64,000 nucleotides of DNA from Beaufortia kweichowensis (Eukaryota; Chordata; Actinopteri; Cypriniformes; Gastromyzontidae). The notes under the pieces were generated by a model. The model had not been told where the DNA came from. It saw only the letters and a program-made list of their open reading frames with translations, and searched no databases. The stretch covers positions 2,910,492 through 2,974,491 of the forward strand of contig CM032808.1 in NCBI GenBank assembly GCA_019155185.1. The letters are read 5' to 3'. Positions 25,506-36,289 of the stretch are shown one piece after another. Position numbers and translations under genes: made by a program. The first letter of the stretch is position 1. Each line of letters starts with the position of its first letter.

Positions 25506-26470
25506 TGTTACGTCCGTAATTATCTTTATGGGGGAGCTTGTTTTTTTTCTGTCTCTCCTGTTCGCTCTTTCTCCTTCTCCCTGTCGATCTTTTTAGGTCG
25601 CCCCTTCTAACTGCTGATTGGCCCAGGAAGCTGTCAATCTTCATTAGTCTGAATACGTGACTCTGGCCTGTCTGCTCACTTTACAATAAACTTCCTGTTT
25701 GGCAGACAGGACATAATGGAGTTAAAAGGACGCTGGAATTATCTGAATGGGGGAGCCCTTTTTTTGCTTGCTGTCATTCTACTCGTTTGACTTGATTTAT
25801 TATTGATTTATGCTGTTATCTTTTGTGTTTTTTGTTTGACATTTGTTAAACTTACTTTTTTGTTAAACTCGCTGTTTTGCTGTTATTTTGTTTGGATGGC
25901 GTTGCTCTCTGTGTTTTGAGCTTAAGCTCTGTAACGCTTACTCTTTATTCAAGAGGAAGGTGGATAGCGAGATGTTGTACGATTTCCATTGTGCAACACT
26001 TAGGTAACACTGTGTATAAAAACCCGAGGTAAGAGGTGAACCCCACCCCCTGTATGTTTTATTATGTGAGTCGAGAGCAGGGAAGTATTTTTATCTAGTT
26101 ATCTCTTTATCTAGTTAGGTTAGAGGCTAAATTAAGATAGCTTTGTTTTGTTGTATTTCTTTTTTTCTTTTGGCGTCACTAGCATCGCCTTTCTTTGGGT
26201 TGATTTGTTGAGTTTTTTTGTTTGTTTGTTTGTTTGTTTGTTTTCTTTTTTTTCTGAATTGTAAATTTGTATATATTGGTTGTTTCTTTATGAGTTTATA
26301 TTTTTGTAAATATACTTTAATTATTATGGATTATTTTCCATTTTGTATATTAAATCATTTTCATTTTCAACACAATTCGTTGTCTCTTGCCTTCATCATC
26401 ATTTTATAACTTACCACAATCTCAGTGTTACTCCTTTTAACCCCTAGACCAACTTAAAAAGGTCGTAACA
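25506..26470. mobile_element. Solo LTR candidate (TGTTACG...CGTAACA, 4-bp duplication AAAG)
   Basis: The 965-bp stretch begins TGTTACG and ends CGTAACA, a perfect inverted end, flanked on both sides by AAAG (25502-25505 and 26471-26474). Inside are an AATAAA near 25684 and a TATA-like TGTATAAAAAC near 26010, as expected in an LTR. No internal coding or partner LTR was seen, so it is read as a solo LTR. Confidence 0.6.
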
Positions 26471-26474
26471 AAAG

Positions 26475-27547
26475 TCACAGGGAGAGACAAAGAAACTTTC
26501 TCCCGTGCACCAACGGCCCCTCGTCATTGGCCAAAGTGACCTAACGGAGGCGTGGTAGCTGTGTCTTTAAGACCAACGTGCAGCGGACAACTCGTTGCTC
26601 ACAACCTTGGAATCTATTCCAAACTTCGTGGGACCTGCCCTTTCTTCAGGACAGCCTTTCCGGCAATCTTACTTCGGCAGACTTCGACACTTCTCGCGAA
26701 ACTTCGCTTTACGTAGCGCAACTTCGTTTGTTTGTTGTCCCGAACAAACAAACATGTAGCATACTCTAAACCAAAATATACAAATCGAATTAATATTAAA
26801 CTAGAAAACAATCTACAAATAGATGCAACAAAAATGCTAAAATTCGGCCTGCTTAACATCAGGTCGCTTTTCAACAAAGAATACATTGTCAACGAAATTA
26901 TTACAGACCACAACTTGGATGCGCTGTGCCTGACAGAAACATGGCTTTAAAACAGATGATTTTACCAGTCTGAATGAATCTACTCCACAAGACTTTTACT
27001 ATAAGCACGAGCCTCATCTTAAATCTAGAAAATTTAACTCGTTTGAAATAATGGTGCTAAATATGTCACTTCCAAATGGTCGCAACAAACATTTGCCCTT
27101 CATAATGGCTACTATTTACAAACCACCGGGTCATCATACAGACTTCCTTAAAGAATTCACAGATTTTCTGTCAGAATTAGTAGTCACTGTAGATAGAGCC
27201 TTAATCGTTGGTGACTTTAACATACACATTGATAATCCAAAAGATGCGCTACGTATAGCTTTTATGAATATCCTGGACTCGCTTGGTGTTAGCCAAAAGG
27301 TGTCAGGTCCCACACATAAATGTAAGCACACTTTAGACCTAATTCTATCATTTGGACTAAACATAAACAACATAGAAATATTACCTCAGAGTGATGCTAT
27401 CTCAGATCACTGCCTCATATCCTACACTGTACTTTTAGATAAACCCCCTCGTCCTGCACATCGGTTTAGATCAAGCAGATCAATCATCTCTACTATTAAA
27501 GATGGTTTTATTAGCAAACAAATCATTAACAGAAAAAGATGCTAAAC
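26475..27547 (+). pseudogene. L2-type LINE, 5' half with endonuclease domain (split by the giant transposon)
   Basis: Frames at 26732-26950 and 27051-27545 carry an apurinic-like endonuclease domain: FGLLNIRSLFNK and LCLTETWL early on, then ATIYKPPG, ALIVGDFNIHID, and SDHCLISYTV near the end. These are hallmarks of LINE endonucleases of the L2/CR1 group, and a stop after TETWL breaks the frame. The coding sequence stops at 27547 where the inverted end of the large element starts. It resumes at 48037 with the reverse transcriptase part, so one LINE has been cut in two. Confidence 0.8.
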
Positions 27548-28060
27548 TCCTGCTTCTGCCGAGTTAGACGCGTTCCTGGCTCAACAAGGGAGGTGGCTTA
27601 AGGTAAAATTGATCAACCAATCAGATTACTCACGTGACATCTTCCAGCTTGAGCGCCACTTTTTGAGTTCGTGACTGCCTGACATCTACTTCATTTCACA
27701 GAGGTAAGTGCATTTTATTTCAAATGTGTCCATCTCTGCTCAGCATAATGTACTATTTTCAATTGCACGATTTCACTACTAACGCCAACATTAGCTAAAC
27801 TGCTCATTTAAATCTCCTAACGGACAGGAAGACGTCCTCGATCGTTTCGCCCCGATCCGGTGTGGTGTTTCCCCCGTGATCACATCGTCGGATCTTTTCG
27901 TCTGATGATTTATATAACTTTTTTCACGTATTCCTTTAGTGCGACGCGTATAGGCTACTGATCCTTTTGTAAAAGAGAAGCTAAACACTTTAGCGGATGG
28001 ATTGGGACCAATATTGGGGGGTTTGCGTCCATCAACAACAAGGAAATATATTGTGTTGAC
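27548..28060 (+). repeat. Terminal inverted repeat of the giant transposon, left outer segment
   Basis: About 0.5 kb matching the inverse of 47500-48036, with small indels. It includes an ATCAACCAATCAG block with a CCAAT box and an apparent first exon ending CAGAG|GTAAGTG at 27703/27704. The mirrored donor in the right copy suggests each terminal repeat supplies a promoter and a non-coding first exon to the gene beside it. Confidence 0.85.
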
Positions 28061-28661
28061 CCGGAGACACCATTAGATCATCCAAGATAAACAGTAATTA
28101 ATCACTGTATTTAAATAATAATATTAATAATAATAATAATAATAAATATCTTGTGTTGACCCAGGGACATCATATTCTTATGTTGACCCAGGGACTTCAT
28201 TACTTATAGCTCATCTACTATAAGATAAACAGTAATTAATCACTGTATTTAAATAATAATATTAATAATAATAATAATAAATATCTTGTGTTGACCCAGG
28301 GACATCATATTCTTATGTTGACCCAGGGACTTCATTACTTATAGCTCATCTACTATAAGATAAACAGTAATTAATCACTGTATTTAAATAATAATATTAA
28401 TAATAATAATAATAAATATCTTGTGTTGACCCAGGGACATCATATTCTTATGTTGACCCAGGGACTTCATTACTTATAGCTCATCCACTATAAGATAAAC
28501 AGTAATTAATCACTGTATTTAAATAATAATATTAATTAATAATAATAATAATAAATATCTTGTGTTGACCCAGGGGACATCATATTCTTATGTTGACCCA
28601 GGGACTTCATTACTTATAGCTCATCCACTATAAGATAAACAGTAATTAATCACTGTATTTA

Positions 28662-28693
<32 letters not shown>

Positions 28694-28937
28694 TCTTGTG
28701 TTGACCCAGGGACATCATATTCTTATGTTGACCCAGGGACTTCATTACTTATAGCTCATCTACTATAAGATAAACAGTAATTAATCACTGCATTTAAATA
28801 ATAATAATAATAATAATAATAAATATCTTGTGTTGACCCAGGGACATCATATTCTTATGTTGACCCAGGGACTTCATTACTTATAGCTCATCTACTATAA
28901 GATAAACAGTAATTAATCACTGCATTTAAATAATAAT

Positions 28938-28972
<35 letters not shown>

Positions 28973-28975
28973 AAT
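28060..28975 (+). repeat. Subterminal tandem array of the giant transposon, left (about six units)
   Basis: Units of about 125-140 bp each contain two GTTGACCCAGGGAC boxes, a TAAGATAAACAGTAATTAAT segment and a variable AAT-rich linker. The near-identity of units indicates recent homogenisation or expansion. The same unit appears inverted at 46290-47510. Confidence 0.9.
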
Positions 28976-30101
28976 ATCTTGAGTTGTGCCGCATGGACTT
29001 CATTCCATATAGTTCATCTAAAGTAAGACAAACAGCAACTCTGTCATTTATAACAATATTATGAATGAAATTCAAATATTATGTCGAGCATTTGCAGTCT
29101 AATTTTGGCCTGGGAACATTGCAAATGTATTAATTACTAATAATGTTGGTTACACTATCTTAAGAATATAATAATTTGTGGTAGTTTTTATTATAAATTG
29201 TTACTAAGGGTTTCATCCTAGGCAACAACCCTAGTGTTAATTTTGTTTTTTCTCCCCAGAATGTAAAGAAAAATGGAGGATTGTATTAAGAAAACAGTGT
29301 TGCGTGAAGAAAGACAAAGAGGAAAAAACTAAAATATTACAGTTGATGTGCATGTCCTGAAGAAAGAAGAAAATCATGAAACATTCATTCAAGAAAAAAT
29401 TTAAACTTTAACAAACTTTAGAAACACAAATTATGCAAGTCAAAAGGACAAGGATAATGGATACTATATTTTCTACTGTATCCGGTCGGGGAACCCTGTT
29501 GATGGAAGTTACAAGACCTCAGGATGTGTGGCTTACACATCATTTAAGGTTAAAAATGATTGGCTGAGCCACAAAATCATTGTACAACGCACCAGCAAAG
29601 AGCACAATGGGCACAATGCAACTTTTGAACAAGAAGGACACTTTCAAACAGTGTGTCTAGATTTGGTCAAACAAATTGAAGAATGGATTTCATTGGGTGT
29701 CAAGCCAGATATCATTCTACTGGAAGCCCACAAATGGTCCAGCTCTCGTGGACACACAGACTTGAACAACCGTCAATACTTTGTCACTCCAAAGGACATT
29801 GACAATATATGCTTTGCTTGGTATACTTGAAGCCATTTGGATAAAGATGATGCTGTTAGTTCAGCCAAATTATTGAACAGTCACCTCAAGGACAATGTTG
29901 TATTTTTTCAGCCTTTTTCCCATGAGAAGGATCTCATAATTATCCTTCAGACTCCCAACATGAGAAATAATCTACACAGACATGGAAAGAATGTTATATT
30001 TTTGGATGCCACTCATTGCGTCAACCAATATAATTTTCCACTTTATACCCTGGCTATAAGAGATAACTATGGCCATGGAGTTCCAGTCGCTTTCATAATA
30101 A

Positions 30102-31650
30102 TGTCGTGGTGCGGGGCCGCTAGAGCGTGTGTACATATGAGGGCAAAAGAACGCCCAATTCGTAATGCACTATATTCTAACCACACAGAGCTGACTACGC
30201 CACCTTGGGACTTTCACCCAAGGATTCAAAGCACAAAGGCAATTCACAGATTCGTGATGCTAATGGGCTCAGAGACACTGAATTTATAATATAAAAATAC
30301 TTTATTACACACAAGATTTTACATAACTCGACACAGCAACCAGTCACATCTTAAAAAGAGGAAGGAGACATTACTCTGAATGAGATTATATATAAAAACA
30401 ATGATCATGTAAACATTCAGAGAGTAAATACATACAAAGACAATTATTAAAACATTATGTAGGAATGGCAATGGGCCAGAATTTGCAGGTATTACCTGAG
30501 AGGCAAGGAGTCTAGGGCTTACCAACCAATACAGAACTGGCATCAAACCCTAGTGAAATCCACATACATCCAAGAGATCACAGCAGATCACAGCAAGTCA
30601 CAGCACACACACTCACAAGTGCTTAGTATGTCACACAGTGAGAGAAATACCACCACCACAATCGTGAGTTAGCCTTCCACTCTGGTGCCCAGGCCCTGCC
30701 AAAAGAAAAAGACATGAATCCAGAAGCACAATAACTCCGGGGAAACCCCACTAGAGTCCAGTACCAAACAGACACTTCGAAAATGAGAAAACCAAAAAAC
30801 AATTTATAACAAAAAGCCAATAAGATGGTTTAAGCAGGGTACTCTAGATCAAATAATTATTAAACCACAATGGCCATATTCAATCAACCACTATGGAGGT
30901 TTAACACACGCTCATGACACAAATGGCTTCACACATTTCAACAAACAATTAAACAAACACAGCATTCACAAAAAGAACAGCAATGATTCAAAGTAACAAT
31001 AATTCACACAAATGTTAACAAAAGTTTGCACTTAATAAAAATAACCAATGAAACGAAACAAAAAAAGAAAACCCTATCAAAGAAACAAACAGAACGACTC
31101 AAAAAGAAACTAAATACTAAATTTATACGAAATGAAACAAAATAGTAATGAAAACGAACGGCAAGACTCGCGATCAGCTGGCGCACCAGGGTGCAACCGG
31201 CAGAGAGGAAAGAACCACAATTGTCCAGACAGAGCGAGAGCCCCACTTGATTAGAAGCCCATGAATAAAGCTTTACTTCACGCCCTCGAATCCATACAGA
31301 TGGTACAGGCACGATCAGTAAATAACCACCGGAGACAAAACACCGGAGAGAAAATCACGGAGAAGCGGCGACAACTGCAAAGGAACACACTCGTCCTTGA
31401 TGTCCACAATCAAACACACGCCGCTTCAATAAGCACAATGTCGACAGGTCCCAGCCGATTCATTGACACACAACCGCAACGCCGCCCAAAGTCAGCGTCG
31501 TGAACCAAACCGCGGCACGCCGATGACGTCAACCGTCCAACAAGAATGGCGCCAATCAACAAGAACACTTCCCTTTTATACTACCCGGTACCCTCCCACG
31601 AGCGAACCTCCAATTACAAAAGCAGGATGATAAATGTTCATCCTACTACA
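30102..31650 (-). repeat. 3' LTR (left) of the gypsy-type element
   Basis: 1549 bp, TGTCGTGG...CTACTACA. It is nearly identical to 33579-35135 apart from small indels, implying a fairly young insertion. Confidence 0.9.
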
Positions 31651-31704
31651 ATTTTCCCCTCCCTTTTGCATCGGCGTCCCGACGATGGATTAAGTGAGGA
31701 CACA

Positions 31705-32350
31705 TTAACTCCACGGTCTAAACCATGCAATAGGGGCGCTGGTACTTTCTTGAATTATCCCAGCTTCCAGTAACTGGTTAATATGAGTTTTTACCACCTC
31801 ATACTCCGAAGGAGGAATCCTTGGATACCGTTGACGAACTGGGACCTCGTCCAACAATAGAATGCCGTGCGTAATAAGTCGGGTACAACCCAAATCATTC
31901 TCGTAACCTGAAAACACAGTTTGATACTTCCGTAACCAGGCTCTCGTCCAGCACTGTTCTGCAATAGGCAAATGGGACAAATCAAGAGCTTCACTCCGTT
32001 GGGGCACCGGGCATTCTCCTCCTACATTATGGGCCTGAACGGTAGCAACAACCGGCTTTACTTCCGTAACCCCGGACGATAAACTAACGACATACTTCCC
32101 TCAAACTACCTACCACCGTAGCAGGACGTAGTAAAACGTTGAGAGTGCCAACATTTACCATCGGCACGTAAACGGTACTCCTAACAACCCTTAATGAAGG
32201 CGATGACAGGAGCCCAACTGGGAGACCTGACTCAGGGGGCTCAAACAGGACAGTACTATTACCATACTGAACCGAACAAGTTGCTGCCACCAACTTCATA
32301 GTACCCCCTGGAATACGACACACCCTACGTCTCAATTTTGCCGGAAACAA
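31705..32350 (-). pseudogene. Pol remnant: protease-region fragment and start of reverse transcriptase
   Basis: The minus-strand frame at 32007-31705 holds the N-terminal stretch that precedes the gypsy reverse transcriptase palm (FSGYENDLGC, then YPRIPPSEYEVVKTHI and LLEAGIIQES). It is cut off before any catalytic motif. A neighbouring frame (32350-32084) looks like the linker/protease region. RNase H and integrase are absent. The element could not move by itself. Confidence 0.7.
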
Positions 32351-32586
32351 CTTTCAGTAATTGTGGACACCATAGACCCAATATCAATTAGACAGGTCAC
32401 TGCAACGCCCCCATAACGGCAACTAACTTCGGGCAAGAAGAACCCAAACGAGGGACCGAATTACATATGCCTTTTATATTCGAGTCTAATTTCACGCTAT
32501 CGAGGTTGTGACTCTGCAACCTGGTGGGAGCTAGTTTCCCGTCGGTTGGGGAACATTCAGTGGGCCGCTTCTAACTACAGGGGGTT

Positions 32587-33405
32587 CTACCATCGTCCGG
32601 GGAGAACACGGGGGTTACGCCCCACATCACACTCCCTGGCATAATGTCCAGGTCGTTGACATGATCTACAAATTACAGGCCCGGAGCGCAACGCTCGCAT
32701 CGGTGGAGCTTGAAAACGTGCTATCGTTTGATTGAGTTGACTCAACTGATGTTGCTGTTGCCTCAACATCTCCCTCAACTCACTCAACTCCGACTGCTGT
32801 GCGGTGTCCGGTTTCTCGCCCCGCACCCCATACTGAATGCCATACGTTAACGGAACGGACTGGCTACGCCCCCTCGCACCCCCAGGCATCCCCTCTCGCT
32901 CCCACCTGATAGCGTCACTGCGTATCTCTAACAACGTGACTGTAGGCTGGCGTCGAACCAGTCGTTTAAGTTCCCGCCTAAGAGCATTATCAAGAACATG
33001 TTCCACAAATTGGTCACGCAATAGAACTTCTGCATTTACCATAACAGTAGGCGCTCGATTCTTAACCCTTTCCAGAAGACTCATAAGCACAAGAGAAAAC
33101 TCTAACAGCGTTTCCCCCTCTTGTTGCTTCCTCGAAAAGAATGCCTCTTGTAATGCTATATAGGACTGGGAACACCCATATAGGTCACGCAACGCCTTAA
33201 TACTTTCAGGGTCCCTACGCTCTGTTTCAGGACGATACCTAATCTCCTCTCTAGCCTTCCCTTCTAAGTGGTCAAAAAGAAAGAAAACCTGCTCTGAAAT
33301 CGACATATAACGTGCCCTCATGCAGGCCTGCGCCTGCTGCAGCCTGACATTATCAGCTCTTAATTGAGCCACCAAGTCCCTTAGTTCCTGTAATTCATCC
33401 TCCAT
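32587..33405 (-). CDS. Gag-like protein with CCHC zinc knuckle
   Basis: A 272-residue intact frame starts MEDELQELRDLVAQLRADN, predicted coiled coil. A capsid-like helical middle follows (ALQEAFFSRKQQEGETLLEF, then LLRDQFVEHVLDNALRRELK), then a Gln-rich coiled stretch. It ends with one zinc knuckle, CRSCQRPGHYAREC. This order is typical of gypsy-type and related domesticated Gag proteins. It lies just downstream of the right-hand (5') LTR. The frame is open, but the element lacks most of pol. Confidence 0.8.
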   Translation of the reverse strand: MEDELQELRDLVAQLRADNVRLQQAQACMRARYMSISEQVFFLFDHLEGKAREEIRYRPETERRDPESIKALRDLYGCSQSYIALQEAFFSRKQQEGETLLEFSLVLMSLLERVKNRAPTVMVNAEVLLRDQFVEHVLDNALRRELKRLVRRQPTVTLLEIRSDAIRWEREGMPGGARGRSQSVPLTYGIQYGVRGEKPDTAQQSELSELREMLRQQQHQLSQLNQTIARFQAPPMRALRSGPVICRSCQRPGHYARECDVGRNPRVLPGRW

Positions 33406-33578
33406 TTTGAAAAATAATACTATGGACTTACCAACAAAAGAAGGGAATCACCAGAGAACCATACTGGCCCTAGATACTACTATTCTCCTCTAGAAAAGAT
33501 AAACACAATATCCACATACAAACAAAAACTCAATGTCTCTGAAGCACCTAAAGCATCTGTCCTGCCGACTACGCCAAA

Positions 33579-35135
33579 TGTCGTGGCGCGGGGCCGCTAG
33601 ACATGTGTACATATGAGGGCAAAAGAACGCCCAATTCGTAATGCACTATATTCTAACCACACAGAGCTGACTACGCCACCTTGGGACTTTCACCCAAGGA
33701 TTCAAAGCACAAAGGCAATTCACAGATTCGTGATGCTAATGGGCTCAGAGACACTGAATTTATAATATAAAAATACTTTATTACACACAAGATTTTACAT
33801 AACTCGACACAGCAACCAGTCACATCTTAAAAAGAGGAAGGAGACATTACTCTGAATGAGATTATATATAAAAACAATGATCATGTAAACATTCAGAGAG
33901 TAAATACATACAAAGACAATTATTAAAACATTATGTAGGAATGGCAATGGGCCAGAATTTGCAGGTATTACCTGAGGCAAGGAGTCTAGGGCTTACCAAC
34001 CAATACAGAACTGGCATCAAACCCTAGTGAAATCCACATACATCCAAGAGATCACAGCAGATCACAGCAAGTCACAGCACACACACTCACAAGTGCTTAG
34101 TATGTCACACAGTGAGAGAAATACCACCACCACAATCGTGAGTTAGCCTTCCACTCTGGTGCCCAGGCCCTGCCAAAAGAAAAAGACATGAATCCAGAAG
34201 CACAATAACTCTGGGGAAACCCCACTAGAGTCCAGTACCAAACAGACACTTCGAAAATGAGAAAACCAAAAAACAATTTATAACAAAAAGCCAATAAGAT
34301 GGTTTAAGCAGGGTACTCTAGATCAAATAATTATTAAACCACAATGGCCATATTCAATCAACCACTATGGAGGTTTAACACGCGCCATGAGACAAATGGC
34401 TTCACACATTTCAACAAACAATTAAACAAACACAGCATTCACAAAAAGAACAGCAATGATTCAAAGTAACAATAATTCACACAAATGTTTACAAAAGTTT
34501 GCACTTAATAAAAATAACCAATGAAAACGAAACAAAAAAGAAAACCCTATCAAAGAAACAAACAGAACGACTCAAAAAGAAACTAAATACTAAATTTATA
34601 CGAAATGAAACAAAAATAGTAATGAAAACGTAACGGCAAGACTCAAGCATCAGCTGGCGCACCAGGGTGCAAACTGGCAGAGAGGAAAGAACCACAATCG
34701 TCCGGAGACAGAGCGCAGAGCCCACTTGATTAGAAGCCCATGAATAAAGCTTTACTTCACCCGAATCCATACAGATGGTACAGGCACACGATCAGTAAAT
34801 AACCACCGGAGACAAAACACCGGAGAGAAAATCACGGGAGAGCGACGATGAACCCGCAAAGGAACACACTCGTCCTTGATGTCCACAATCAAACCGCGGC
34901 GCCGCCCCAATAAGCACAATGTCGACAGGTCCCAGCCGGACCACATTAACCGCAACGCAATGGCCCAAAGTCAGCGTCGCGTGAACCAAACCGTGGCATC
35001 GCCGATGACGTCAACCGTCCAACAAGAATGACGTCAATCAACAAGAACACTTCCCTTTTTATACTACCCGGTACCCCTCCCGCGAAATTTAACCTCCATT
35101 ACAAAAGCAGGATGATAAATGTTCATCCTACTACA
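33579..35135 (-). repeat. 5' LTR (right) of the gypsy-type element
   Basis: 1557 bp, paired with 30102-31650 and having the same TGTCG start and CTACA end. Confidence 0.9.
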
Positions 35136-35572
35136 ATAACAAGCAATGAGAAAGAGGCAACACTAGAGATAGCTTTACAGCAATTAAGGAAAGTGTGTCC
35201 TGCTGCACCAAGGTATGTATATTCTGGGCCCAGATACCAGAGACTGTTTTCTGTTCTAGTATGCTATGTTGTTTCCTCTAGGTGCTTCATGGTGGACAAG
35301 GATATGTGTGAGATAAATGCCTTGCGGAAAGTTTTCCCAGAGTCAGATATCTTGTTGTGCTGGTATCATGTTATGCAAGTATGTATATATACAAATTTAT
35401 ATATTCTTGATATTTTAAAAATGTAAAAAAGTTATTTGATGTCTCTGTTGGCTTTCAAAGACAGACTCTGGAATCAGTGGACCATCAAATACTGATGTTA
35501 GAAAGAAAGATGAAGCTTTGTGCAACAGTATGTAAAATTAACAATTACATTTCTCTTCCTTAATTGTACTGT

Positions 35573-35748
35573 GGTAACACTTTATTTTAGGGTCTTTTAA
35601 CTAGTTGCTTATTAGCATGCATAATACTAATCCTACCCAATACCTAAACTTAACAACTATCTTACTAACTATTAATAATAAGTAAATTAGCAGTTTATTG
35701 AGGGAAAAGTTAATATTGAATATGTGTTCCCTATACTAAAGTGTTACC
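35573..35748. mobile_element. hAT-type MITE with perfect 8-bp target duplication
   Basis: The 176-bp element begins GGTAACACTTTATTTTAGGG and ends with the inverse (CTAAAGTGTTACC). It is flanked by identical 8-bp repeats TGTACTGT (35565-35572 and 35749-35756). An 8-bp duplication is typical of hAT. It lies in an intron of the MULE transposase gene. Confidence 0.88.
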
Positions 35749-36289
35749 TGTACTGTTATTATTTACACAACTATTTTAAAGCAAATATTAAATCAGTTAA
35801 ATTTAACATTTTTATCTATTATTCTTTTTTTATTATAGCATCAAGATTTTAAGTCAACTGCTGAACAATTCCTGAAGAGGTTTGAAGATTTCCCAGCTTT
35901 TTGCTCATACTTCAAGGATCACTGGCTGGAAATAGGACACACATGGTCTGACTTTGGACGGTGCTACAACCATGCAGACTGCAGAAAGGTAATATTTGAG
36001 TTATGATGTTAATGCAAATAATGTAATAGAATCACAACCATTTGGAATGTAGTTATATCAAAAATCAAACACAATCGTATTAAAACATGTATTGTTTTTC
36101 TTTCTTGTCTTATTAGATTTTTCCATCAGCCTAAAATATCAGTTTTGGGTGGCATTAGGAACCGTAGACTGGATGATCTTATCAGCATTCTCATCAAGAA
36201 GACAGATGGATACTTCCAGGTCATTCATGATTTGCAGGCAGTTGGAAGAATTAAAATGCCTCTTTGAAGTCAGGAGACATACTTAAGTC

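Larger units (their letters stand above)
30102..35135 (-). mobile_element. Gypsy-type LTR retrotransposon, internally deleted
   Basis: Two near-identical direct repeats start TGTCGTGG and end CTACTACA. The 4-bp duplication ATAA flanks the whole (30098-30101 and 35136-35139). A polypurine tract (inverse of ATTTTCCCCTCCCTTTT at 31651) lies beside the left LTR, and a primer-binding-like TGGCGTAGTCGGCAGG (inverse of 33561-33576) lies beside the right one, so the element reads right to left. Only 1.9 kb lies between the LTRs: gag, a protease remnant and the beginning of reverse transcriptase. The rest of pol is missing. The insertion disrupts the transposase exon. Confidence 0.88.
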
